NCBI GenBank assembly: GCA_013001885.1
Contig: JABDLD010000027.1
Location: 1 to 64,000 of the forward strand
From: Lysobacterales bacterium
GTDB lineage: Bacteria > Pseudomonadota > Gammaproteobacteria > Xanthomonadales > SZUA-36
DNA: 64,000 nucleotides
Direction: 5' to 3'
The notes below the pieces were generated by a model. The model had not been told where the DNA came from, did no database searches, and saw nothing but the letters and a program-made list of their open reading frames with translations. Shown piece after piece: positions 47,813 through 56,866 of the stretch. Each line of letters begins with the position of its first letter. Position 1 is the first letter of the stretch. The translations under genes were made by a program, and so were the position numbers.

Positions 47813-48379
47813 CTACTGAGCCTGCTGTTTTTCTGACGCGCCCGCCATCGCCATAGTGCTCGCGTTTTCGTCCCGGTAAAAAGTGTAGGACAGCGTTATT
47901 TCCTTGATGTAGTCAGGCAGGTCCGGCTGGATAAAATAGTAAACCGGCATCTCCCTGGTCTCGTTGGCCTGCAGTATCTGCTCGGTGAAACAAAAACATT
48001 CTGTTTTGACGAAGTACAGGCTGGCTTCGGGTGGGGTCACGTTGTAAATTGCGCGGCCGGCAACCGCCTCGTTTTCCGGGTTCATGGCCAGGTAAAACGC
48101 CTCGCTCATCTTGCCCAGTGACACCACGGTTGATTTTTCCTTCGCCTCGAACACCCAGGACAGGCCCGAATTTACGGTCGCGTCGAAACGAATCTTGACC
48201 TGCCGGTCCGATTGCTCCACGCCCCCGGCGTTTTCCATCACCTTGACGCCGCGCCCGCCGAGGCCGGTGAGGTCGCAGAACACGTTGTACAGCGGCCACA
48301 TGGCAAAGCCGAAGCCAAACATGCCCACCGCCAGCAAAACGAGCTTACGCACCAGCTTGCGATGTGAGGGCGCGTTCAT
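47813..48379 (-). CDS. ctaG: Cytochrome c oxidase assembly protein CtaG/Cox11
   Basis: A 188-residue membrane-anchored copper protein that delivers copper to the CuB site of CoxA. One membrane helix lies near residues 10-30. The copper motif Cys-Phe-Cys-Phe appears in VKTECFCFTEQ, and YNVTPPEASLYFVK precedes it as in the family. I chose ATG 48379, one base past the stop of the 40-residue gene; the longer frame to 48433 would overlap that gene. Confidence 0.95.
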   Translation of the reverse strand: MNAPSHRKLVRKLVLLAVGMFGFGFAMWPLYNVFCDLTGLGGRGVKVMENAGGVEQSDRQVKIRFDATVNSGLSWVFEAKEKSTVVSLGKMSEAFYLAMNPENEAVAGRAIYNVTPPEASLYFVKTECFCFTEQILQANETREMPVYYFIQPDLPDYIKEITLSYTFYRDENASTMAMAGASEKQQAQ

Positions 48380-48380
48380 G

Positions 48381-48503
48381 TCAGGAACCCAGCACGCCGG
48401 AAAGGATGAATGCGATGAAGATGCCGGCGGCAACGAACGCCAGCACCCATGCAGTTTTCACTGCGCGGCTTCGCCTGGCCTTGATGTCGTTCGCTTCGCT
48501 CAT
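48381..48503 (-). CDS. Small cytochrome oxidase assembly-type membrane peptide, 40 residues
   Basis: The frame from ATG 48501-48503 to TGA 48381-48383 encodes 40 residues: a basic start (MSEANDIKARRSRAVKTAW) and one membrane helix of about residues 18-37. Its size, topology and place between coxA and ctaG match the small peptides found there in many proteobacterial oxidase operons. CGGAGCA just before the ATG is a weak ribosome binding site. It lies one base before ctaG and 14 after coxA. Confidence 0.75.
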   Translation of the reverse strand: MSEANDIKARRSRAVKTAWVLAFVAAGIFIAFILSGVLGS

Positions 48504-48517
48504 TGCTCCGATCCCTG

Positions 48518-50140
48518 TCAGTGGGCCTCTTCAACATGCGCGATGGTGGTTGAATCAATCACCGGCGGTTTATCAAAAGAGTGATAAGGGGCTGGCGACG
48601 GCAGAATCCATTCCAGGCCTTTGGCGCCTTCCCAGACACGCCCGGTTGCGGCCTGCTTGCTCTTGTAGACACAATGAATGATCACGCCGACGAAAATCAG
48701 CTGTGAGGCCCCGAAAATAAACCCGCCGATGGATGAAATCATATTGAAATCGGCGAACTGGGTGGAGTAATCGGGGATACGCCGCGGCATGCCGGCCAGA
48801 CCAAGATAATGTTGCGGGAAAAACAGGATGTTGACGGAAATGGCCGAGACCCAGAAATGGATCTTGCCCCATTTCTCGGAATACATTTGCCCGGTCCACT
48901 TGGGCAGCCAGTAGTACGTGCCGGCCATCAAGGCGAATACGGATCCCGGAACGAGGACGTAGTGGAAATGCGCAACCACGAAATACGTGTCGTGGTACTG
49001 CAGGTCAACGGCGGCGATCGCCAGCATCAGACCCGACAGCCCGCCGATGGTGAACAGCACTACGAAACCAATGGCGAACAGCATGGGCGTTTCGAACGTC
49101 ATCGAGCCGCGCCACATGGTGCTGACCCAGTTGAATACTTTTACCCCGGTCGGCACGGCGATCAGCATGGTTGCATACATGAAGAACAGCTCGCCGGTCA
49201 GAGGCATGCCCACCGTGAACATGTGATGCGCCCAGACGATGAACGACAGGAACGCAATACTGGCCGTGGCGTAAACCATCGCGGTATAGCCGAACAGCGG
49301 CTTGCGCGAGAAGGTCGGAATGATCTCAGAGACCACGCCGAACGCCGGCAGGATCATGATGTAGACCTCCGGATGCCCGAAGAACCAGAAGATGTGCTGG
49401 AACATCACCGGGTCGCCACCACCGGCCGCGTTGAAGAAACTGGTGCCGAAGAAATGGTCGGTCAGCAGCATCGTCACGGCGCCGGCCAGCACCGGCATGA
49501 CCGCGATAAGCAGGAATGCAGTAATCAGCCAGGTCCACACGAACAACGGCATTTTAAGCAAGGTCATGCCGGGTGCGCGCATATTCAGAATGGTGGCAAT
49601 GACGTTGATTGATCCCATGATGGAGGAGATGCCCATCATGTGAACGGCGAACACCACGAAGGCGAAACTCTGGCCGCCCTGGAGGCTGAGCGGCGGGTAG
49701 AGCGTCCAGCCGGCAGCCGGTCCGCCCGAATCCATGAACAATGTGCTGAGCAGCATCGTAAAGGCGAACGGCAGAATCCAGAAACTCCAGTTGTTCATCC
49801 GGGGCAGCGCCATATCGGGCGCGCCAATCATCATCGGGATCATCCAGTTGGCAAATCCAACCCAGGCCGGCATAACGGCGCCAAAAACCATGATCAGCGC
49901 ATGCATGGTGGTCATCTGGTTGAAAAACTCAGGGGCGACCAGCTGCAGCCCGGGCATGAAAAGCTCAGCGCGGATGATCATCGCCATGCTTCCGCCGATG
50001 AAAAACATCAGCAGTGAAAACACCAGGTACAGCGTGCCGATATCCTTGTGATTGGTGGTAAACAGCCACCGGTTCAGGAATCCGCTGGGCTTGTGATCGT
50101 GGTGATCGTCGTGTGCTACTTCGTGACTCTCAATGCTCAT
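48518..50140 (-). CDS. coxA: Cytochrome c oxidase subunit I
   Basis: A 540-residue heme-copper core subunit with about twelve membrane helices. WLFTTNHKDIGTLYLVF opens it, and FWFFGHPEVYIMILPAFGVVSE carries the CuB histidine with the cross-linked tyrosine and the glutamate of the K/D-channel type-A enzymes (read in pieces). The later HDTYFVVAHFHYVL holds the remaining heme ligands. The HDDHHDH N-terminus is variable. It follows coxB by 21 bases. Confidence 0.98.
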   Translation of the reverse strand: MSIESHEVAHDDHHDHKPSGFLNRWLFTTNHKDIGTLYLVFSLLMFFIGGSMAMIIRAELFMPGLQLVAPEFFNQMTTMHALIMVFGAVMPAWVGFANWMIPMMIGAPDMALPRMNNWSFWILPFAFTMLLSTLFMDSGGPAAGWTLYPPLSLQGGQSFAFVVFAVHMMGISSIMGSINVIATILNMRAPGMTLLKMPLFVWTWLITAFLLIAVMPVLAGAVTMLLTDHFFGTSFFNAAGGGDPVMFQHIFWFFGHPEVYIMILPAFGVVSEIIPTFSRKPLFGYTAMVYATASIAFLSFIVWAHHMFTVGMPLTGELFFMYATMLIAVPTGVKVFNWVSTMWRGSMTFETPMLFAIGFVVLFTIGGLSGLMLAIAAVDLQYHDTYFVVAHFHYVLVPGSVFALMAGTYYWLPKWTGQMYSEKWGKIHFWVSAISVNILFFPQHYLGLAGMPRRIPDYSTQFADFNMISSIGGFIFGASQLIFVGVIIHCVYKSKQAATGRVWEGAKGLEWILPSPAPYHSFDKPPVIDSTTIAHVEEAH

Positions 50141-50161
50141 ACTCGTAAATTCCTGTATTCG

Positions 50162-51322
50162 TTATCCGTTTTTGATTCGGGCGATGGTTTGCGGCTGTAC
50201 GGTATCGCCCGTGTCATTGCCAAATGCATTGCGTGTGTAGGTAAGGGCTGCAGCGATATCGGAATCCGACAGCATGCCTGCCCATCCCGGCATGGCAGTT
50301 CCTGCGCGCCCGTGCAGAACGATCGCGATGTTTTCGTCCAGCGGGCCATTCGCTACCTTGCTCCCCGCCAGTGCGGGAAATGCGGGCGCGAGCCCCTGGC
50401 CGTCTGCCTGGTGGCAGGTCGCGCATTGTGCGGCGTAGACGCCCTGGCCGTGGTCCATCAATTCGTCTCGCGTCCAGAGCCGTTCAACCTCCGCAGCCAC
50501 CTGCGCCATGTCTTCGTTTTGTTGCGCCACCCAGGCTCGGTAATCATCTTTCGGCAATACATTCAAAACGATGGGCATGAACCCGTGATCCTTGCCGCAG
50601 AGTTCCGCACACTGCCCCCGGTAAATGCCCGGTTCCATCACTTCGGTCCAGGCCTCGTTGATAAAGCCGGGCACGGCGTCGCGTTTCCAGCCCAGTGCCG
50701 GAACCCACCAGGAGTGGATCACGTCATCGGCTGTAATCAGAAACTTGATCTTGGTGTTGGCCGGTATCACCAGCGGCTTGTCCACGTTCAGCAAATAGTC
50801 GGGGACGCTGGCCGGATCGGTGCCCGAATCCAGCATGCGGGTAGCGTTTGAAGCCGCGTCGAGCGAGGAAATGAATTCAATGCCGTCTTCAACGTATTCA
50901 TACTTCCAGCGCCACTGAAAACCGGTGATCTTGATCGTCATCTCGGTTTCCGGCGCCACCTCCATATGAACCAGAGCCGTGGTCGCCGGCACTGCCATTA
51001 CGACCAGGATGACCACCGGAATAATGGTCCAGACGACCTCCGCTTTTGTGCTGTGCGTGAACTGTGCGGCGTCGTGCCCCCGGGATTTCCGATGCAGTAC
51101 GATCGACACCAACATGGCGCTGAAAACGATCACCCCGATAACCACGCAGATCCAGAGAATGACCATGTGCAGCTTATAAGCGATCGCGGACTGGGAGGTC
51201 ACGCCACGCGGCAGGTTGATTTCGTTGCCGGTAAAAGCGGGTGCGGCCAGAAGTAACCAGAAGGCTGCAATGACTGCCGCGGTGACTGCCGCTGCAACAA
51301 TAAACGTATTTTGTTTCTTCAT
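50162..51322 (-). CDS. coxB: Cytochrome c oxidase subunit II with fused cytochrome c domain
   Basis: A 386-residue subunit. A signal-like N-terminus and two membrane helices (about 48-75 and 97-118) are followed by a cupredoxin domain with CuA ligands His203, Cys238, Glu240, Cys242, His246 and Met249 (QCAELCGKDHGFM). Residues about 285-375 are a class I cytochrome c with Cys300-Ala-Thr-Cys303-His304, so electrons may enter through a bound heme, as in caa3 oxidases. Subunit I and III sequences are type A. Confidence 0.96.
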   Translation of the reverse strand: MKKQNTFIVAAAVTAAVIAAFWLLLAAPAFTGNEINLPRGVTSQSAIAYKLHMVILWICVVIGVIVFSAMLVSIVLHRKSRGHDAAQFTHSTKAEVVWTIIPVVILVVMAVPATTALVHMEVAPETEMTIKITGFQWRWKYEYVEDGIEFISSLDAASNATRMLDSGTDPASVPDYLLNVDKPLVIPANTKIKFLITADDVIHSWWVPALGWKRDAVPGFINEAWTEVMEPGIYRGQCAELCGKDHGFMPIVLNVLPKDDYRAWVAQQNEDMAQVAAEVERLWTRDELMDHGQGVYAAQCATCHQADGQGLAPAFPALAGSKVANGPLDENIAIVLHGRAGTAMPGWAGMLSDSDIAAALTYTRNAFGNDTGDTVQPQTIARIKNG

Positions 51323-51336
51323 CGGGATTTAAAGCC

Positions 51337-51843
51337 TCAAGAAATAATTGCGCCTTTCATGGCGCTGTGTTTTTCGACTGCACTCTGCAGGCATTTCGCC
51401 AACTGGTGCTTTTCGCTGCCGGTAAGAAATGATCCCAGTTCCACCACCTGCGCCCGGGACCTCAACTGCATCCGCGGTTCGTACCAGGCAACCTCAGGCT
51501 GTTTCCATTCGATTACCGCCCAGGCAGTCTCGAACTCATAGAGACGTTTCTGCTTATGCCGTTGGTGCGTGACTCTGATTTTATCTTCAGTTATTTCAAT
51601 AACTTCTGATACCCAGGCCTGTTCCCAGGCTCGAATCAGGATCCAGCACACCAACACCAGCTGGACTCCGGCAATCAATAGAATCGGCCAGTAGCCCTGC
51701 AGCGTCAGCAGGCCCGCCAGGAGCAAGCTGACCGCCGCCAAAGCCAGCAGCAGGTTGACCATGCCACTGGCGTCCAGGGAAAAATTCCCCCTGGCCAGAA
51801 TATTCGCTTTCGAGCTGTCAGAACTCTGCCATGAAACAATCAT
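51337..51843 (-). CDS. DUF2244 family membrane protein
   Basis: A 168-residue protein with two adjacent membrane helices (about residues 25-45 and 50-73) and a soluble C-terminal part with EVIEITEDKIRVTHQR and WYEPRMQLRSRAQVVELGSF, the DUF2244 pattern. Function unknown. It is the first gene of the cytochrome oxidase cluster, 14 bases before coxB. I chose ATG 51843 with AGAGG upstream over an in-frame TTG at 51864. Confidence 0.8.
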   Translation of the reverse strand: MIVSWQSSDSSKANILARGNFSLDASGMVNLLLALAAVSLLLAGLLTLQGYWPILLIAGVQLVLVCWILIRAWEQAWVSEVIEITEDKIRVTHQRHKQKRLYEFETAWAVIEWKQPEVAWYEPRMQLRSRAQVVELGSFLTGSEKHQLAKCLQSAVEKHSAMKGAIIS

Positions 51844-51871
51844 GGAATGCCTCTGTCTCGCCAAGCGGGTA

Positions 51872-51901
51872 ATTGTATCCGCGCACCTGAGCTGTGGGCA
51901 A
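51872..51901 (-). promoter_or_regulatory. Candidate promoter of the cytochrome oxidase cluster
   Basis: On the minus strand TTGCCC (51896-51901) and TACAAT (51872-51877) lie 18 bases apart, matching four and five of six consensus positions. The transcription start would be about 20 bases before the DUF2244 ATG. The divergent putA side of this 149-base spacer shows no equally good promoter. Confidence 0.45.
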
Positions 51902-51992
51902 GAAAAGCTTGATATTTTAGGGCCTGTGTTTTCATCAAGGGGCGCGGGGAGTAAACTTGAAGTTGCTTCCTAACGCCAATGGAGAACCTGGA

Positions 51993-54900
51993 GTGAACGA
52001 TTCCCGGGCCTGCGATTTTCTGATTTCCTGTGTCGAAGATTCTGATCCGCTGCGAGAGGCTGTTGATCGCGCGTATCACCTTGATGAGGCTGAAGCTGTC
52101 GATCAGCTGCTGAAGGCCGCGCATCTCGATGCAGAGACTCAGGAACGCATCAACCTGAGGGCGCAGGGCCTGGTCCGCAGCGTCCGCCAACTGAGAGAAA
52201 AGCGGGGGTTGCTGGATGCCTTCATGCAGGAGTATGACCTTTCCTCGGAAGAAGGCATCATCCTGATGTGCCTGGCCGAAGCGCTGCTGCGCATCCCCGA
52301 TGATGAAACCGCGGAAAAGCTGATCGCCGACAAACTGGGCGACGCCAACTGGGAGTCCCACCTGGGCAAGAGTTCCTCGGTAATGGTCAATGCTTCAACC
52401 TGGGGTCTGATGCTGACCGGAAAGCTGGTAGCCCTGTCAGAGGCCACCCAGTCGAATTTCAAGACGGTGATCAAGCGGTTGGTCAACCGCAGCGGCGAGC
52501 CTGTGGTTCGAACCGCTATTCGCCAGGCCATGCGCATTATGGGTCACCAGTACGTGATGGGCCGTACCATCGATGAAGCCCTGGACCGGTCGTATCAGAA
52601 GAAGAACCAGAAATACCGGCATTCTTTCGACATGCTCGGCGAGGCCGCCCTGACCAGCAAGGATTCCGAGCGGTACATGGAGTCTTATCGCTCCGGGATC
52701 AGGTCGATTGGCGCGCGCAAGAGACCGGATGACATATTCGCGGCGCCGAGCATTTCGGTGAAACTTTCTGCGCTGCATCCGCGCTTCGAGTTTGCCCAGC
52801 GCGACCGGGTCCTCAGGGAGCTCTCACCACGTTTGCTTGAGTTGGCGCAACTGGCCATGTCGAACCACATGGCGTTGACCGTTGATACCGAGGAAGCAGA
52901 TCGCCTTACGCTCACGCTGGATGTATTTGCCGCAGTCCTGCAGGACCCGTCACTGGCCGGTTGGAATGGGCTGGGCCTGGCGCTCCAGACCTACCAGAAA
53001 CGGGCGCCGGCAGTCATCGATTTATTGGCCGACCTGTCCTCGAAAACCGGCCAGCGCATCCCCATACGCCTGGTGAAGGGCGCCTACTGGGATGCCGAGA
53101 TCAAGCACGCGCAAGTGGAGGGTTTCCAGGATTACCCCGTTTTTACACGCAAGGCGAACACCGACGTCTCGTATATCGCCTGCGCAAGGCAGGTGCTGAC
53201 CCGGCGGGAGGCCTTTTACCCGCAATTCGCCACGCATAATGCGCACACCATTGCCGCGGTGACCGAGCTGGCCGGAGACCGGCTGGACTATGAATTCCAG
53301 CGCCTGCACGGCATGGGTGAAGATCTTTACGGGATCGTGATGAATGAAAAAGGCTTCCATCATGCCTGCCGGGTTTATGCCCCCGTCGGAAGCCACAAGG
53401 ACCTGCTGCCTTACCTGGTCAGGCGCTTGCTTGAAAACGGTTCGAACACGTCGTTCGTGAACCGAATAGTGGACGAATCGCTGCCGGTGGAAAAAGTAGC
53501 CGAGAATCCGGTTCAGAAAGTCACCGGCACCAAGCCGGTCTCGCATCCCGCCATTCCTCTACCGCGCAATCTGTACGGCGAAGACCGGATAAATTCCAGC
53601 GGGGTCAACCTGGCAAACCGATTTGACGTGATCGACCTGGCGAAGCGCATGCAGCCGTTTGCCGATGTCCGTTGGGATGTCACACCGATCCTGGCCAACG
53701 ATTTGGCCAGTGATGGCGGCGCTTCGAAAGAGAACATCAACCCGGGGCGTCTCAATGACCTCATCGGCACGGTTCGCCAGATCAGTATTGATGAACTGCA
53801 GGGGGCCATCGAAGTCGCCAGCGCTTTTACGACCGAATGGGACCGCGTTCCCGGCAGCAAGCGGGCAGAAATGCTGGAAGGTGCGGCGGACCTTATGGAA
53901 GCAAGCTTCGCTGAGTTCATGGCCCTGGCCACGAGGGAGGCGGGCAAGACGGCACATGACGCGGTTTCAGAAATCAGGGAAGCGGTCGATTTCCTCAGAT
54001 ATTATGCAATGCAGGCCAGGAAAAGCTTTGACCAGCCAATCGTATTACCGGGGCCCACCGGGGAAAGCAATGAACTCAGCCTGCACGGAAAAGGTGTCTT
54101 CGCCTGCATCAGCCCCTGGAATTTTCCTTTGGCTATTTTCACCGGGCAGGTCAGTGCAGCCCTGGCGGCGGGCAACACGGTGTTGGCGAAACCCGCCGAT
54201 CAGACGCCGGCAATCGCTGCGCTCGCCGTTCGTATCATGCACCAGGCCGGTATTCCGAGACAGGCACTGCAATTCGTGCCGGGTAGAGGTTCCGTTATCG
54301 GCCCTGTCCTGACTTCGGATGCGCGGATCGACGGCGTAGCCCTGACGGGATCCATGGATACGGCAAAGATGATCAACAGGAGTCTCGCCGGGCGCGATGC
54401 GCCGCTGGCCGCGATGATTGCTGAGACCGGCGGCCAGAACGCGATGCTGGTGGACAGTTCCGCGCTGCCCGAGCAGGTCGTGGAAGACGTGATTCGAAGT
54501 GCGTTCCATAGCGCCGGCCAACGCTGTTCAGCATTGCGCGTGCTGTTCCTGCAGTCGGACGTCGCTGATCGTATTATGGGGCTGCTGGCCGGGGCCATGC
54601 AGGAACTGGTCATAGGCAACCCGGCGTCGCTGATAACGGATGTCGGGCCGGTCATAGACGGCGCAGCCTTGAGGGAACTGCAGGCGCACGCAGATAAAAT
54701 GGAGCGGGATTTCAGGTTGATCGCCAGGGCACCAATGAGCACGGATCTGGCGGGCCACTATATGGCGCCCTGCGCATTCGAGATCGACTCGATCAATACC
54801 CTGGAGGAGGAAGTTTTCGGCCCGGTCCTGCACGTGGTACGGTATCCGAACAGGGAGCTCGACCGGGTCATTGATGAAATTAACGGCACTGGTTATGGTC

Positions 54901-55160
54901 TTACATTGGGTGTGCACAGCCGGATCGACCGCACTCAGCGGCACATCGCAAAGCGGGTGAAGGCGGGAAATTGTTACATCAACCGGAATATGATCGGAGC
55001 CGTGGTCGGCGTACAGCCATTCGGTGGCGAGCGGCTCTCGGGAACCGGACCAAAAGCTGGTGGTCCACACTACATGCTCCGTTTTGCCACGGAAAGGACA
55101 CTGACCGTGAACACAGCCGCGGTTGGGGGAAACGCCCTCCTGCTCGAGCTGGACGATTGA
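51993..55160 (+). CDS. putA: Bifunctional proline dehydrogenase / glutamate-semialdehyde dehydrogenase, short form
   Basis: A 1055-residue enzyme oxidising proline to glutamate. The N-terminal region (to about 80) lacks the ribbon-helix-helix DNA-binding domain of E. coli PutA. Residues about 170-480 are the FAD barrel (RIPIRLVKGAYWDAEIKHAQ; YEFQRLHGMGEDLY). Residues about 540-1040 are the aldehyde dehydrogenase with Glu811 (AETGGQNAML) and nucleophile Cys845 (SAGQRCSALR). I chose GTG 51993 with GGAG at 51981-51984; the open frame starts at 51957. It cannot repress its own gene as trifunctional PutA does. Confidence 0.95.
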   Translation: MNDSRACDFLISCVEDSDPLREAVDRAYHLDEAEAVDQLLKAAHLDAETQERINLRAQGLVRSVRQLREKRGLLDAFMQEYDLSSEEGIILMCLAEALLRIPDDETAEKLIADKLGDANWESHLGKSSSVMVNASTWGLMLTGKLVALSEATQSNFKTVIKRLVNRSGEPVVRTAIRQAMRIMGHQYVMGRTIDEALDRSYQKKNQKYRHSFDMLGEAALTSKDSERYMESYRSGIRSIGARKRPDDIFAAPSISVKLSALHPRFEFAQRDRVLRELSPRLLELAQLAMSNHMALTVDTEEADRLTLTLDVFAAVLQDPSLAGWNGLGLALQTYQKRAPAVIDLLADLSSKTGQRIPIRLVKGAYWDAEIKHAQVEGFQDYPVFTRKANTDVSYIACARQVLTRREAFYPQFATHNAHTIAAVTELAGDRLDYEFQRLHGMGEDLYGIVMNEKGFHHACRVYAPVGSHKDLLPYLVRRLLENGSNTSFVNRIVDESLPVEKVAENPVQKVTGTKPVSHPAIPLPRNLYGEDRINSSGVNLANRFDVIDLAKRMQPFADVRWDVTPILANDLASDGGASKENINPGRLNDLIGTVRQISIDELQGAIEVASAFTTEWDRVPGSKRAEMLEGAADLMEASFAEFMALATREAGKTAHDAVSEIREAVDFLRYYAMQARKSFDQPIVLPGPTGESNELSLHGKGVFACISPWNFPLAIFTGQVSAALAAGNTVLAKPADQTPAIAALAVRIMHQAGIPRQALQFVPGRGSVIGPVLTSDARIDGVALTGSMDTAKMINRSLAGRDAPLAAMIAETGGQNAMLVDSSALPEQVVEDVIRSAFHSAGQRCSALRVLFLQSDVADRIMGLLAGAMQELVIGNPASLITDVGPVIDGAALRELQAHADKMERDFRLIARAPMSTDLAGHYMAPCAFEIDSINTLEEEVFGPVLHVVRYPNRELDRVIDEINGTGYGLTLGVHSRIDRTQRHIAKRVKAGNCYINRNMIGAVVGVQPFGGERLSGTGPKAGGPHYMLRFATERTLTVNTAAVGGNALLLELDD

Positions 55161-55172
55161 TGAGAGAATGAT

Positions 55173-56864
55173 TTGTATCTGCAGTTTTTCGGACTAAGCG
55201 AAGCACCGTTTTCGATTACACCGGATCCGGCGTTTGTCTACCTGAGCGCGGCTCACCGTGACGCGCTTGCACACCTGTTGTACGGGGTTGGTCAGGGTGG
55301 TTCAGGGGGGTTCGTTCAGCTGACGGGCGAGGTGGGTACCGGCAAAACCACGCTTTGCCGCTGTTTGCTGGAACAGGTGCCTGACGATACGAAAGTCGCC
55401 CTGGTGCTCAACTCACTGGTGACGCCCCAGGAATTACTCGCGACTGTTTGCGAAGAACTGGGAATCGATACCGGGGCGATAGCGGACAGCAACAAGCTGA
55501 TGGTCGATGCCCTCAGTAGTTACCTGCTGGACCAGCATGGTAAAGGCCGTCGGGTCGTGGTCGTCATTGACGAAGCGCAGAACCTGAGCCCGGAGGCCCT
55601 TGAGCAGGTGAGGCTTCTGACTAATCTCGAAACTTCGAAAGACAAACTGCTGCAAATGGTGTTGCTGGGACAGCCCGAACTGCGGCAGCTCCTGCAAAGA
55701 TCAGACCTCAGGCAGCTGTCACAGCGGATTACGGCCCGTTATCACCTCACTCCGCTCAACCATCAAGAAACCAGGGCTTATGTGAAGCACCGGATGCAGG
55801 TTGCGGGCGCGCAGCGGAATCCGTTTCGCCGCTCCGCCATCAGAACCCTGTATGCGAGATCGGGAGGCGTACCCCGGTTGATCAACATCATCGCAGACCG
55901 GGCTCTTTCCAGCGCGTATGCGAAGGAATCCGGCAGCGTTACTTCAGCTTTCGTGAACGCGGCGGCCAATGAGGTTCAGCCGAGTGAAGCGCAGATGCAT
56001 CCCAATCGCTGGCCAGTGGCCGTCGCCACGGCTTCAGTAGCGGCGCTGGTAGCGGTCAGCTTCTTCACCTGGGGCTTTGCGCCGTTTAAGGCCCTGATTC
56101 CGTCATCCCCGCCGGTGCAGCAACCCGTCGTTCAGTCTGAACTGCTGAGCCGGCCTGCAGAGCCCATGACAGAGCCAGTGACGCATGACGTTGTGAGCGA
56201 CACTGAATGGCCGGTCGGCGCCAGCGTCAGCGCCCCGGTCCCGGAGTCGGCGCCACCTTTGCAGCTTGAAGGGGCCTGGCTGAACGAGCAGCACCGATTG
56301 GCCTGGCGGACCATGGCCGAGTTGTGGCAGGACGGGCAAAGCGCCCCTGCGATTGCCTCGGCATGTGATGGAGTTCCCGGCAACGGGTATTCCTGCCTCC
56401 GCGACCAGGGCAACTGGTCGCGGATCCAGAAACTCGGGCTGCCGGTCATACTGATTCTTCATGACGAAAGCCCAAAACACCTGGTGTTGAGGGGGTTTGC
56501 ACCGGATGGTCTGCTGCTGGGGGCGGGTGACGGCATGACGACTATGCCACGCGAGGCAATCGAGCAGCTTTGGCTGGGTGAGTACATGGTCACCTGGCCG
56601 CAGGCACCGGATTGGCCATTGCAAATCAGTCGCGGACAGTCCGGCGCTGCTGTTGACATCGTTTTGGAAATGGCGGGTTTTGCCGAGCAGGCATGGACCG
56701 GAAGCGGTGATTTCGATGCCGGTTTCGAGTCCTGGCTGATGGGTTTCCAGCGGCGCCACGGCCTGCGTGCAGACGGCATCGTTGGCCCCCGGACCCTGAT
56801 TTACCTGATGGCCCCGACCATCGTTCAGCCGCGCCTCATTCTGCCAAAAGACAAGAGATCATAA
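55173..56864 (+). CDS. gspA: GspA/ExeA-type AAA ATPase with peptidoglycan-binding domain
   Basis: A 563-residue inner-membrane ATPase of the GspA/ExeA family, which with GspB helps place secretin rings through the cell wall. Walker A GEVGTGKTT lies near residues 52-60 and Walker B VVVVIDEAQNLS near 127-138. A single membrane helix (about 283-302) is followed by a C39-like domain (about 365-490) and a C-terminal peptidoglycan-binding fold (FQRRHGLRADGIVGPRTLIYL). The start is TTG 55173, with GAGAG upstream. No gspC-gspO genes are nearby. Confidence 0.88.
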   Translation: MYLQFFGLSEAPFSITPDPAFVYLSAAHRDALAHLLYGVGQGGSGGFVQLTGEVGTGKTTLCRCLLEQVPDDTKVALVLNSLVTPQELLATVCEELGIDTGAIADSNKLMVDALSSYLLDQHGKGRRVVVVIDEAQNLSPEALEQVRLLTNLETSKDKLLQMVLLGQPELRQLLQRSDLRQLSQRITARYHLTPLNHQETRAYVKHRMQVAGAQRNPFRRSAIRTLYARSGGVPRLINIIADRALSSAYAKESGSVTSAFVNAAANEVQPSEAQMHPNRWPVAVATASVAALVAVSFFTWGFAPFKALIPSSPPVQQPVVQSELLSRPAEPMTEPVTHDVVSDTEWPVGASVSAPVPESAPPLQLEGAWLNEQHRLAWRTMAELWQDGQSAPAIASACDGVPGNGYSCLRDQGNWSRIQKLGLPVILILHDESPKHLVLRGFAPDGLLLGAGDGMTTMPREAIEQLWLGEYMVTWPQAPDWPLQISRGQSGAAVDIVLEMAGFAEQAWTGSGDFDAGFESWLMGFQRRHGLRADGIVGPRTLIYLMAPTIVQPRLILPKDKRS

Positions 56865-56866
56865 CC

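Noticed and set aside
48809-49612. 267-codon plus-strand frame inside coxA
   Set aside because: Antisense to the conserved core of subunit I; the translation is rich in Arg, His, Glu and Gln without any domain pattern, as expected from the complement of a membrane protein gene.
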